From Sanguinoderma infundibulare (Eukaryota > Basidiomycota > Agaricomycetes > Polyporales > Polyporaceae), in the NCBI GenBank assembly GCA_032821775.1, contig JAVLRN010000002.1, forward strand, positions 2,294,001-2,358,000: a stretch of 64,000 nt of DNA. The letters run 5' to 3'. The notes below the pieces were generated by a model that was not told the DNA's origin, did no database searches, and was given only the letters and a program-made list of their open reading frames with translations. A program made the translations under genes and the position numbers. The number at the start of each line of letters is the position of its first letter. Within the stretch, counting starts at the first letter, position 1. Positions 23,359 through 33,784 of this stretch are shown here, piece after piece.

Positions 23359-23858
23359 TATTCCTCCGTAGACGGAATCGAATCTTATGGTATCTTCCTC
23401 CTGGACCATGGGTGTGTTGGTTTACAGGAGGGGGTATCGCGAGGTATCTCGGCCCCTTTCGGCAAAAAATGCTGGTCCGGTGTTTTCGGAGTCGCTCTCT
23501 GTGTACCATCTCCGCTACTTAGTACTGTAACTACTACGTCGTTTGAACGCTGAGGGCCTCCGGCGTGCGTTCGTTCGTTACCACAATACTGCATCTCAAC
23601 GTATTCTCTACCTCATGCTGACCGGGTTCGCGTTAGGCATAGCGTCACTGTGCAAGTGGAGAGTCATATCTGGATTCCGACAGATGTAAATGGTCAGCCT
23701 CACACTCCCATCTTTCACTTGGACTATACCTACCATTCGACCCGCTCCTCTGTCTATGCTCCTCCAGATCCGCTCAAAATATTACCATCCCTTAGACTCT
23801 CTTGCGGATATCTGCTTTCCATTCGTCCATCTCGGAATACCCTGGTGGTCACCTTACA
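23359..23858. other. IDO upstream region
   Basis: 500 bases before the IDO start with only short frames; probable promoter and 5' UTR. Confidence 0.35.
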
Positions 23859-25459
23859 ATGCACACCCTCTCGCCCAACCATTTCCTCAACCTCCAGCGG
23901 CCGGATCCGTTCGAGCCCACCGACTCCGGCGCGCCCGACACATCGACGCTCGCTGCACATGATTTCGATGTCGACACGCGCACCGGATTCATGCCGCCCC
24001 AGCCTCCGCTCGCCCGCCTCCCCGACGCATGGGAGCCCTGGGAAGCAGCGCTAGACAGTACCTTTACACGCCAGCTGAGGCTCGCAGACGCACCAGGTAT
24101 TTCGGAGGACGAGGAAGACGAGTCGGAATCATGGCGTAATGCGGTCCGCGAGGTAAGTAACCATCGTCCCCTAGCCCTGTGAAAGACGTTCACTAATGTC
24201 GATTCCTCCGCGCGGACCTAAATTTAATTGTTCGCCATCTGCAGCTCCAGATACTGCCAACCAGCGACCTCAAGTCTTCCGAGGTCTTGCTTCGTCGCGC
24301 GCACCATGTTCTCGCGTGGGTGATGCACTACTACGTGCACACTATGCCCATCGCGATCCGCCAGATTCATATACCACCCCCGATCACTGTGCCCCTCCTC
24401 CAGGTGTGTGCCCAGCTGCTGCTGCCACCCGTCCTCACATATTCCGACAATGTCTTGTACAACTGGGCGTTCAAGAGCCCTCCCCCGTCGAGCATCCTTT
24501 TCCAGCCGAAGACGGAGCTGTACAACCTCCGCTGTCTCCGGCTTTTCACCGGTACGCGCGACGAGGAGGAGTTTTACCTCTCCTCCGCGCGCATCGAGCT
24601 CCGTGGCGTCGAGGCGCTGGACGTCATGCGCGCAATCATGGACGAAGCCTTCGTCGGGGACGAGATTGCCCATCGGCGCATCGCTAACTACCTCCGCACC
24701 CTCGCCGGCATTATCAAGGAGCTGCAGGCCCTCCTCGCGGCCGTGCGCGAGGGCTGCGACCCGACGGTGTTCTATAACGAGATCCGGCCGTGGTTCAAGG
24801 GCGCGGACTCGGACACGCGCGGACGCAAGTGGGTGTTCGACGGGCTCGAGCTCGACCCGGAGCTCGAGGAGCCGACCGAGCTGTCGGGCCCGAGCGCAGG
24901 CCAGAGCTCGCTCATCCATGCACTCGACATCTTCCTCGGCGTCGACAGGTACTCCCATGCCGCCTTTTCGCCTTACCACTCCCATGAACCCTCGTACGCC
25001 ACCTCCACCCCCTCCAGGCCTCCTGAGTCGCCTACCGGCGCGGACGCGCACCCACCAGTGACGCCGTCGACCTCGACGTTCAGCTCGGTGCCCGCGCAGC
25101 ACGACGTGCCGTTCCTGACGCGCATGCAGTCGTACATGCCGCGCCACCACCGCGCGTTCCTCCGGCACCTCCAGGCAAACCCGCGCCCTCTGCGCACGCT
25201 CATCGAGCAGCAGGCGGGCGACGGCGCGCTGACGGAGGCGTACGACGCGGCGGTTACGGCGCTCAAGGATTTCCGCGACGAGCACGTGCGCATCGTCGCG
25301 CTCTACATCCTCATCCCGTCGCGCCAGAAGCTCGTCCAGTCGCGCGAGGGCGGGGGCCCACAGAAGGGTACCGGGGGCACGGATGCGTTTCAGTTTGTGA
25401 AGGCGGTGAGAGACCGGACGGAGGGTGCGCTGCTGGGTCGCCCAGTTCATTTGAATTAG
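23859..25459 (+). CDS. IDO: Indoleamine 2,3-dioxygenase
   Basis: Haem dioxygenase that opens the indole ring of L-tryptophan to N-formylkynurenine, the first step of the kynurenine route to NAD (yeast BNA2). Exons 23859-24152 and 24245-25459 give 502 residues. A possible extra in-frame 69-nt intron at 24949-25017 (GTACTC...CTCCAG) would give 479 and remove a Ser/His-rich insert. Family marks: N-terminal DFDVDTRTGFMP-PPLARLP, the substrate-pocket region AGQSSLIHALDIFLGVD, MPRHHRAFL, then FRDEHVRIVALYILIP, whose His (445 in the longer form) should be the proximal haem ligand, and GTGGTDAFQFVKAVRD near the C-terminus. Cytosolic. It lies between the two direct repeats derived from the metallothionein and converges on TRAPPC11. 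Confidence 0.88.
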
Positions 25460-25633
25460 CATGTATAGTGGGTCGAGAAAAGGGATCATTTTTACTGTTG
25501 TATCATGTTGTTGCATTAAAATTCGCGTCAGTTGACTCGGAGAAGGGCTACACCTAGGCGTAGTTGGATACGTAGCTGCATGCTCACGTAGATGACGCTC
25601 GATACCTCAACTACACTCGATTCCCGTCAGCTA

Positions 25634-25854
25634 TGTGCGTGACTCGGAGGGCGGGGAACAAGTGCACTTGCTCGCTGTGAACGCTAAAGCACTGAACGGC
25701 AAGTCTGAAGTGCACACGCGTCAAAAGAGGTTGAACGCGCATTAGGAGAGTACACCCCTTGTATGATATTTCTTTGAGAAGCAATGTCAACTTGCACTAG
25801 AGGCGGTGTGGACGTGTGCCTGAAGCAGAGATCAGCCTCGGATGAACGCAAAAG
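25634..25854 (+). pseudogene. Decayed partial copy of the metallothionein 3' end
   Basis: Direct repeat B of the segment at 23136-23358. It retains the codons for R-A-G-N-K-C-T-C-S and a TGA stop, but the start, exon 2 and the beginning of exon 3 are not recognisable upstream, so it cannot encode a metallothionein. It lies in the 418-base gap between the convergent IDO and TRAPPC11 genes. Confidence 0.8.
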
Positions 25855-25877
25855 TGAGGTATATTGACAGCAGCCGT

Positions 25878-28800
25878 CTACGGCAACACAAGCACAAAAG
25901 CATCGCTAGTCTTCCCCGTCTTTACCTCTGGCACCTCCGCACCCTCGACCTCCTCCCGCCGCGCTTCCCACCGCACATCGACAACCGTCACCTCCTCCCC
26001 CTCCAGTTGGGCCTGGCCCTGCGCCTGCTCGCCCTGCTGCTGCGCGATCTGCACCGTGTTCCGCCTGTCAAGCACCTTGATGTTGGGCACCCTGACGTGC
26101 CCGCACTCGATGGGTATCAAGTTCCATGTCACGCTCTCCTCCGCTCCAGGCAGGAGAATGGGTATGCGCCCCTGCCGGAGGCCAGCGATGACGAACGCGT
26201 CGGACGTTTCGGGGTCGAGCTGCACGAGGATGTTCGCGGAGCGCGTTGGGTGGCGATTGCGGACCGTCAGGCGGAGCGGGATAGGCGTGTGGAGGCGGGC
26301 AGTCGTCGGGGCATCGAGGAGTGCGACAAGGCCGTCTGACGGTGGGCGGAGGGGCGGAAGAGAGAAAGTGGTCATTGCTTCGGAGCCGTGACTGCCGTCG
26401 GGGAGGATTCTGTAGAGAGGGATGTTAGGGATGACATACAACGGGCACGAGCGAGCAGTTACCTTCTCCATCGGACCTCGTGTTCGCCTGGACCGAGGAT
26501 GGGTGCGTTGGGATCCTCCTCGTCAGGGACCACGCTTATCCTGCATCTGTCACATAGTTCGTCCCCGAAAAGCCATTCTAGCGAATTTAAATACATGCGT
26601 CAGTGCCATTACTCGTAGTAGGCCAAGAAAGGTTGTTCGCATACCTCCATTGAAGTCATCCGCATCGACGGAACAGTCCACAACGGAGGCGTAGTCGTTG
26701 TCCTACGTATACACCTCCCTTCAGCAACGCAACACTCCTGCAAAACCACGCGCTATGACTGACCATTCGCTGGAGCACAATCCTGTCAATCACAATTCCG
26801 GCCGGAGCAGCGACAGCCATCGTGCTCGTCACGATCGCTTCTACCGCGCTCGCCTCGTCTCGCCCTGCGTCTCCGAACGTCTCCAGGTCCGCCAGCCCAG
26901 GCTGGGGCCGCGTCAGCCGTCTGTACGTCGTCCCGTGCGCGACAGTGATTGGGTGAATCACCGCAACCGCGATTGTGCGCAGCGTCTCCGTCCGGTCAAC
27001 GAGCGGCGAGCTGCCCGGAGTGGTCGGGGACGTTGGGGATGCCAGCGTGGGGCCAGAAGGGGGCGAGCGGGCTTCAGACTGGACAGAGATGTCGATGACG
27101 CGCTCCCCTGCGCCGCCAGTGTTGTTGAGGTACAGTTTCTTCAGGATGCTTACACCAGGCGCGAGGGTGCCACAGGCGATGCCTTTGATGAGACTCGTGG
27201 AGCGCTGGTCGTCCATCGCGATGTAGTTCACTAAGGACACAGATGTCAATCGGTTCGGGATGACACGAGTATGAGATACGCACCTGCTTCGTCGATCTCC
27301 GTGGGCTGCAAAAGCACATCCACGATGATGTCCAGCTCCCTGTCATCGTTATTCGTAACATCAATCTCAATGGGAAATTCCTCTCCGATGTACGCGGGTC
27401 CGTTGTGCGATAGCGTGACCTGCATGCGGTGACTTCGGTACCGCACACGTACACTTGTGTGATCTTCCCTGCGCATAGGAACGTATCGTGGAGGGTCGAC
27501 GGAGCACAACCATCTTGGCGCTATCAGCGAATGATCTGGGCGCGACGTTTCTGGGATGATGGGCACTTCGAGCCACCAACTACGCTCCTTGATCGTGAGG
27601 ACGAGTTTCGAGACCGAGATATGCATGGGGAGTTCCGAAGATACACTTCCCGTGAGTACAATTGTCGCACCCGAGCGCCATCGCAACACGCCTTCGACCT
27701 CCCTCGATTCCGCTGGGGTCGGAGAGAGAGCGATTTCGCCGAGGTCGAACATCTGCACTGCAGGGACTTCACTATCGGGGTCGGCCTGCACATGCTTCAC
27801 GACAATGGGCGGAACGTCGCCCTGGAAGTGAATAGCGAGAGAGGCGAACGGAATCGAGGAGAGGGACACGTTTGGTAGGGATGTCACGAGGATTTGGAAC
27901 GGGGCAAGGACCCCGACGTCTACTTCGGGTTCCCAAAATACGACCGAAGTGTTTACTGGAAAGGAAGCATCCGCCTTAGGATCTCGCAAAACAAAAGTCA
28001 CAATGGGAGAAATGAGACGTACGGAGAGGCTTAGACTCGGACAGGTCCACAACAAGGGGCTCATCCGTGACCGAGGGCACAGTACTCTGCAGCACGGCGA
28101 GCAGGTCGTCCTGGAGTGCATCGGGATCGTCTGCGGACACAGAAGCGCCGTAGCCAAGCATCTCGATGAGTAGACGAACGCTGAGGTCGACGTCACCCAG
28201 CTGCTGCGCGCACTTGTACCACTGCGAAAGCAAAGGTTGCAGGAGAGACTCCCAGCTCTCTCGGCGGTATGTTCGTGCAATACGTTCAAAGAAGCTAGAT
28301 GCGCATGTAGTCAACCACAAGCAGCAGAACAGACGAGGAACATACCGAACCGCCATGTCGAATTTGCCGGACTCGTAGTACGTCTGCGCGATGCGGTACG
28401 CAATCCAGAGCGTGAGACGGCCGGGGTTGCTGTTCTGCTGCGGACTCCACTTTTTGAAGAGTTCATACGAGCGGGTGTAGAGCTGCGAACGTCAGGACCA
28501 AGCAGGGAACACCGTGACGTCAGACACGCATGGAACAGGAGGGGGGGGGGGGGTGGAAATCGGACCTCAAGTACAATCGTCAAATGATCCACCTTCTTCT
28601 CATTCATAAACCCCGGCGCGGTCGACTGTTGACCAGCAGGATCTGCTTCAAGCGCGGACAGGAGTCGTTCCCGCCGCCGCTCGGTGCAGCGCGCGGCCAT
28701 GTAGTAATAGAAACCGGGATGCTGAAGGGCTTGGTTCGGGTTCAAGCCAAGCACGCGCATCGCGTCCAAACCGATCTGCGAGGCCTCGAGTGCTTGGGCA

Positions 28801-30507
28801 ACCGCGGCTGCTGCGGAAGGTGTTTGAGAAGGGTACGCCGAGGGGATTTTCAGTGTCGAGCGCGTGCCCTGCTCGAGCAGCTCTGCGAACACTCGATGTC
28901 TGCGTCATAGCGGTGAGTTGAGAAGGGCGGTTGTGGCTCGCGAATAATGACAGGAGAGCGACGTACTGCCGCGCGAGCCAGCTCCAGAACTCGAACGTCT
29001 CCTCGCCGATACCCCACCCACGGGAGAAGTCGGCGAACTTGCGCATGTGGTTGTTTTGGTGCGAGAGCGCGAGCGCGTGCTCGTTGTTGTAGAGGTATAG
29101 TTTGACGATCTGGCTTGCAAGTACCGTTACTGTTCGCGTCAGTTCTCAGCGGGGACGATAATGAAGACGCACCTTTACGTTTATGCAGTCCGCGAGCACC
29201 TTCGCCTCAGCCCATCGTTTTGTGCGCGGCGGGAGGATAGCAGTTGAGGCGAACATTGTGAGCAACGTCGAATATGCATCTTGGTAATGTCTGGGCGGAG
29301 ACGAATGTCAGTATGAATTGGTCCGATGAGGATGGGCACGTACTTGAGGGCGACTTGATCCTCGGCGCGGAACTCTGCGAAACACGCCATCTTGTACTCG
29401 TAACGGACGGTCCATCCCTCCGGACGGAGTGGACGGGCGATGCCCGCGCTTGCAAGCGGAGAGACAGGGATCTGGTAGGCACTTGCTTGAGAGTGGCGGT
29501 TGCGTTTTCGGCGGACGCGTTTCGAGTGGTTGGTGTAGTACTCGAGCGCGGGCTCGTACAACGCGTCTTGCAGACTGCAAGACGTGTATTTGCATCTGGA
29601 AAGACATGATGATGAAGACGGCGATAACGTACCTTCGCACGAAGTCACCTATTTCTGCTTGGGACACAGGACTGAGGACGAAGAGCGCGGCGCGGGGGTC
29701 CAAACCGCTCTGCCTCCGGATGAAGGTGAGCCGGGCATCAAGGGTCGGGTCATCTACGCGTCATGAGTTGTGCGCGCGAGATGTGAGATGGGATGCACGG
29801 ACCTAGCATACGCCTGCTCGCCATGAGCACCGCGGTAAGCTTGATATTGCGTTCGTTTGTACTCTTCTTGCGCTGGGCGATGTCGGCAGCAAGCTCCGTG
29901 TCCTTCCTCCGCTCCTCAGCCTCGCGCTCCTTCTGATCCTGCTCGTGACCTGGCTGGAGCGAGGGCGACTCGTATATGCGCATGAATATGACAAAGACGG
30001 ATGGGACCAGGGTTGTATGCTTGCGTATCCATATGGGAGCAATGAGGCCGTCCGGGTGCAAGGGCGAGGTGGGTGTGAGAGGGGACAAGGGGGAATGGGA
30101 CGAGCTATACTGGGGATCTTCGGGGCGGAGCATCTTGCGCGGGGGGAATGGGGCGTCCTGGAGTGCTGTTTACTATGACTATTCGGACCTCCACGCTGCA
30201 TAGGCCGGACAGAGGGAGGACGCACCTTTTCGACGAGAACGACCTGGAAGGTCTTGGCCTTCTCGGGCTGCCAAATCGCGACCCTCCGCTGGGTGAGCAA
30301 CGCGTCACGGAGGCGCATGGAGAGGATGTAGAACGGGTCTTGGCGCGACTGGCCTTGGGGATTGGGTCCGGGGGTGGAGGCGGTTGGCGTCTGGGGGACT
30401 GCGGGTGCACTTGCAGGGGTCTGAGGCGGGGGTGGGTGGGTCTCGAGACCGGCGACGAACATGACGGGTGCGAGCTGGACGAGCAGCTCAGGTGGATAGG
30501 AATTCAT
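25878..30507 (-). CDS. TRAPPC11: TRAPP complex subunit 11 (foie gras/gryzun)
   Basis: Large TRAPP subunit acting in ER-Golgi traffic, with the foie gras and gryzun domains. Fourteen exons, in order: 30507-30226, 30157-29803, 29753-29633, 29574-29344, 29290-29173, 29109-28967, 28899-28566, 28482-28346, 28294-28023, 27955-27284, 27230-26764, 26702-26645, 26577-26463, 26409-25878; 1278 residues. Recognisable blocks: FYILSMRLRDALLTQRRVA (N-terminus), LYEPALEYY, FRAEDQVALK, the foie-gras stretch with NNHMRKFADFSRGWGIG, and AAAVAQALEASQIGLDAM. Gryzun strands begin near residue 665 (TSVVFWEPEVDVGVLAPFQ) and end with RWEARREEVEGAEVPEVK. All introns are GT-AG. The acceptor of exon 6 is the only ambiguous one; an upstream acceptor would cause a stop. 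A C13 tract occurs in intron 7. Confidence 0.87.
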
Positions 30508-30621
30508 GGCGATGATTGTCGACCGTCGCCGTGTGGATCATAACCGATGCCCAAATAACTGCGAGGCCTGCAGAGCGATGGATGGACTGTTCGGCATCCC
30601 TATGAATGCAACCTCCCTCAG

Positions 30622-30694
30622 TCCCGTTTAGCTCAGTTGGTAGAGCGCGTCACTAGTAATGACGAGGTCAGTCGTTCGAGTCGGCTAATGGGAA
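30622..30694 (+). tRNA. tRNA-Thr (AGT)
   Basis: Complete cloverleaf of 73 nt without intron. Acceptor TCCCGTT pairs with AATGGGA (one G-T). D-arm GCTC/GAGC, anticodon stem CGTCA/TGACG around loop CTAGTAA (anticodon AGT), T-arm AGTCG/CGGCT with loop TTCGAGT. It reads away from TRAPPC11, whose start codon is 114 bases off. Confidence 0.9.
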
Positions 30695-30714
30695 GTATCC
30701 AACCAGGCCCGTCC

Positions 30715-30721
30715 TTTTTTT
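30715..30721 (+). terminator. Pol III terminator of tRNA-Thr
   Basis: Run of seven T, 20 bases after the tRNA 3' end. Confidence 0.75.
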
Positions 30722-31315
30722 GTACCGTAAGTACTTTGCACCGAGTTAACGAGCACTCTATTCGTTTTGACATCTAGATACTAATGTCCATACCGGAAAC
30801 CTCACCCTAACATGGGGGTGACAAGCCCTAAACCTCAGAGATTCTATCAAACAGTAGCAATTGACAGTCTTGACTGCCATCACTGAGGCGAATAAGGCAC
30901 AGACGGTTCCGTGCACTTGCAGTCGTGTCGTTTCCCAGGAACTTGACGGCATATATGCGCCATCGCCACTCTGAGCACTAACTATGGATCACCAAGACAG
31001 AATGTTACAAACCGAAGCACTAATATACAACCGGACAGCAAGAGTACGAACACAGCCAATAAGCTAAGGATAAATGCGAGCCCAGCGAACAGGACGTAAC
31101 CGAGCAAGCACCGGAGAGAGACAACGCTGATGCACACGATGGGGGAGACAAGCGCTATGAGCGCCTGTCGAATTCTTCCCATTCAGCCGCCACCATGCCA
31201 CCACTGGTACGCCATCACCACCGCCTGCTGAGAATCTGCTGATAACCATGACATTCTAGTCAGCAAAACAAGCGAGCTGCAAGCAGATTGATACTGCTCG
31301 ACGTCTCACCTATCG
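30722..31315. other. Intergenic
   Basis: Contains a 66-codon hydrophobic frame on the minus strand (30982-31182), not accepted as a gene. Confidence 0.35.
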
Positions 31316-32130
31316 TTATGCCAGTCGCAGACGCTTCTCAGTCTGTACCGGTTTCGACTCGGACTCTATCCGCTCCTCCTCCTCCGCACTACGCTTCCCT
31401 AGAGTCGTCTTATGCGGCCTTCCATAGGATGTAAGCAAATGGTATGAACTGACCCATAGTAACGTCAACTCACTGCTCTACTAGTTCTGGCCGAGGCCGG
31501 TGGCGGCGACTCCTTCCACTGAGCGTAAGCAGCGCTTCGGCTGCCGCTATTTCCGTCGAATGTCGGAATCCTCGGGGCTTCTTCCTCGCTGCCCTGGTGC
31601 GTTTCTTTTTTTCCCACGTTGTTGCTTCGTGGTCGGCGATATTTGCGTCGCGGCCGGTCGGTTCGCTGGCGCTCGCTAGTCTCGACGACCGCCGCGGTTC
31701 AGTAGTGGTCCAAGCAACTGCTGCGAAAGTAGTCAGGATCGGAGGTGGAACGTAACCACTCGTCGTGGTTGGACTTACCACCTATCCCGCGGTTTGTGAT
31801 ATCTTCAAATTTCTCGTCTGTTTTATTCGCTCGTTCGGGCCCCTCCCTGGTTAGAAGGAGGCGAAGACGATGAGACTCAGATAATGCACCGGACCAACGA
31901 CTCGCTCATACACTCACTTGGTTCCTTCGTCTTGAAATAGTTTCATGAGGTTTCCGATGATTTCGTGGCTCTTGACAGTTGCTTTTACTCCATGTTGCTT
32001 CAGTAGACAAATGAAGACGTGGTCAGTCAATACGCGCGCAGTCGTATACTAACCATCGGTGGCTTACCTTAGCGAGCTTTTGGAGCTCCCCTCGCTTGAG
32101 GAGTCTCAAGGATTCCTCGTTCATGCTCAT
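31316..32130 (-). CDS. SAP-like domain protein 2
   Basis: Five exons: 32130-32068, 31997-31918, 31846-31779, 31720-31474, 31418-31316; 186 residues. The first two exons encode a SAP-like helix pair: ESLRLLKRGELQKLAK, then QHGVKATVKSHEIIGNLMKLF. It aligns residue by residue with the starts of the genes at 14527 and 37764 and has the same intron positions. The remainder is basic (RRSSRLAS, EKKKRTRAARKKPR), AT-hook-like but without a perfect GRP core, then PHKTTLGKRSAEEEERIE at the end. Nuclear DNA- or RNA-binding is inferred. The last exon uses an AAG acceptor, so the C-terminus is less certain than the rest. Confidence 0.65.
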
Positions 32131-32761
32131 GACGTGGGATATGGATTTTCGTGTAGAGTGGAGGAAATAGGTGGAAGCAACCGACGATTAGTCGGTGAGT
32201 GGAGCGAGTGGGGTGGTGGAAAGTGTGGTTGAAGTCAGAAGCGCCTTGACGCATGCGGCCTTTTGTCCTCATGCGGCCACGCGAGGACAAAGGAGGACAA
32301 AGGACTTTGCCTTTTAGTTCCTTAGAACTACGTACTCGCAGTTGGCAAAATATGCACCCACAACCAGCCGCGTCGACGATTCGTACAGTGCGAGGTGTGG
32401 AGTGCGAGCATGTATGGCGTCGGTGGTTAGTACTTACAACTCCAACTTACAACGGGCGTATTACTGTTCGATGCGCAGATGACGAGCATGGAAGTCCCGT
32501 ACAAGCGGGTCCGGCAACGTCAAATGGGCTCAAATGAAAATACAACGGTTCAAACGTTCACGTCTAAGTGAGAGGGAGGGTCCAAGGAATGGGAGAGAAT
32601 ATAAGTTACAAGATGAACACATGCGATGACGATCGGGCAACACAGCAGCATACAGAGAAGGAGCTTGCCACCACTTAAAGACAGTAAACGCTTCTACCAA
32701 ATGACCGACGTTTCACTGGATTATAACTTAGACGGGCACGCAAGCGGGAACCGCGTACCAC
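32131..32761. other. Intergenic
   Basis: Probable promoter of SAP-like protein 2 and downstream flank of the FunK1 fragment. Nothing else recognised. Confidence 0.35.
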
Positions 32762-33476
32762 TCAGTTCCTGATCCGTTTTCCGCCAGCTTCGTCAGACGC
32801 CGCGTCGCCCTCGTCCTCGCGGCCGCGCTTCGGGCGAATCGGGATGGGAGACGGCGTGCGAGGGGCTACAGGAAGGATGGGCGCATCCATGTCGGCGGCT
32901 TCTGCGCCGTCCTGTTGCGCAGCGAGAGCGCCGTCTGGAGCCTGAGCCTCCCCGCCGAGCGCCGGCGGCCCGTCGTAGTACTCGAGCTCCTCGTCAGAAT
33001 CAACCTGTGGCACCGCGTCCTCTGGGGGGGGCTCGTATTGCTGGTGCTCGTCGTCCGAAGCATCCAGGAGTGCAGAGCGACCGGCACCCTCGTCGGCGTC
33101 CCTGTCAGGAGCATCCTCCTCTTGGCTGTCGAACGACTCATTGTCGAGATCAGGCAGAGAGGCGAATTCTGGAATCTCGGGGCTGCCAGGAGAGTAGCCT
33201 CCCTTCGGCCGCTGCAAGGGCCTCCCATAATTCTTTCTGTTTCTCGGGAGATGGCTGGTTGTGCGAAGAGGTGGCCACCTGCCGGACAGGATCACGAGTA
33301 GAGGATGCGTCCACCTCTCGATCAACAAGCCTACCACCGCGGCGGGCGGGGGCAGTAGCCTTGCGTGGAGGAGGAGGAGGGTTGGCCTTTAGAGTCTCGA
33401 GAGCATAGAGCGCTTTGAACCAGGAGAGGAGGCTGCCAATCAGGGTGTTCAGTGGATGGTCGGTGTCCGGGTCCAT
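32762..33476 (-). pseudogene. FunK1 C-terminal fragment (truncated copy)
   Basis: Encodes only the last part of a FunK1 kinase. The segment HPLNTLIGSLLSWFKALYAL matches HPFNKLIDTLLEWFQALYAL of the intact gene at 5898. The acidic tail and the ending (DEELEYYDG, then RTPSPIPIRPKRGRED) match DELEYFDAP and HTPSPPPIRPKRARED. Two pieces, 33476-33279 and 33211-32762, are in frame after removal of a 67-nt intron (GTGGCC...TTGCAG), giving 215 residues. The frame extends upstream to about 33546, where a splice acceptor is present, but no kinase lobe, HRD loop or metal-binding Asp follows. It may be transcribed, but cannot be a kinase. Confidence 0.7.
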
Positions 33477-33592
33477 TTGCTCGCCGGTCTCGTCTTGATC
33501 TCCGCGGACGCCAATAAACGCAGGAAAACGACGATAGAGGTGGAGACTGAAATACAGCGCACGATCTTAGCGTCCTGGAACAGTCGCGCGGG

Positions 33593-33784
33593 GTGCAGAG
33601 CGACCCGGAGCACATCGCTACGGTGGAGAACTGCGACGAGGCCGATCGTCTGCAGCTCTGGGACGTCTCTGAAACCGATCCGACGGTCATCAGCCAGGAT
33701 GACTTGTGCCTCACCATCCAGGGCGACGAGCCGCATAGCGGCGACAGGGTGTGTGCATTTGCGAGCGTACTGAAGGTCGATCAG
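33593..33784 (+). pseudogene. Beta-trefoil lectin relict
   Basis: A 64-codon stretch resembles the lectin at 9158: VENCDEADRLQLWDV against IADCNSADAAQVWTV, then TVISQDDLCLTI against TISNADGNCLTL, with the same Cys, Q-x-W and Leu spacing. No start, signal peptide or matching second half could be found, so it is called a relict. The opposite strand also has an open frame here, so the assignment rests on the motif alone. Confidence 0.4.

Noticed and set aside
28541..28553. G13 run as a regulatory or G-quadruplex element
   Set aside because: It is the polypyrimidine part of a TRAPPC11 intron on the coding strand; a single homopolymer is insufficient evidence.
30982..31182. 66-codon hydrophobic minus-strand frame after SAP-like gene 2
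   Set aside because: Looks like a membrane helix, but there is no supported splice to a gene, no conserved motif and no promoter evidence.
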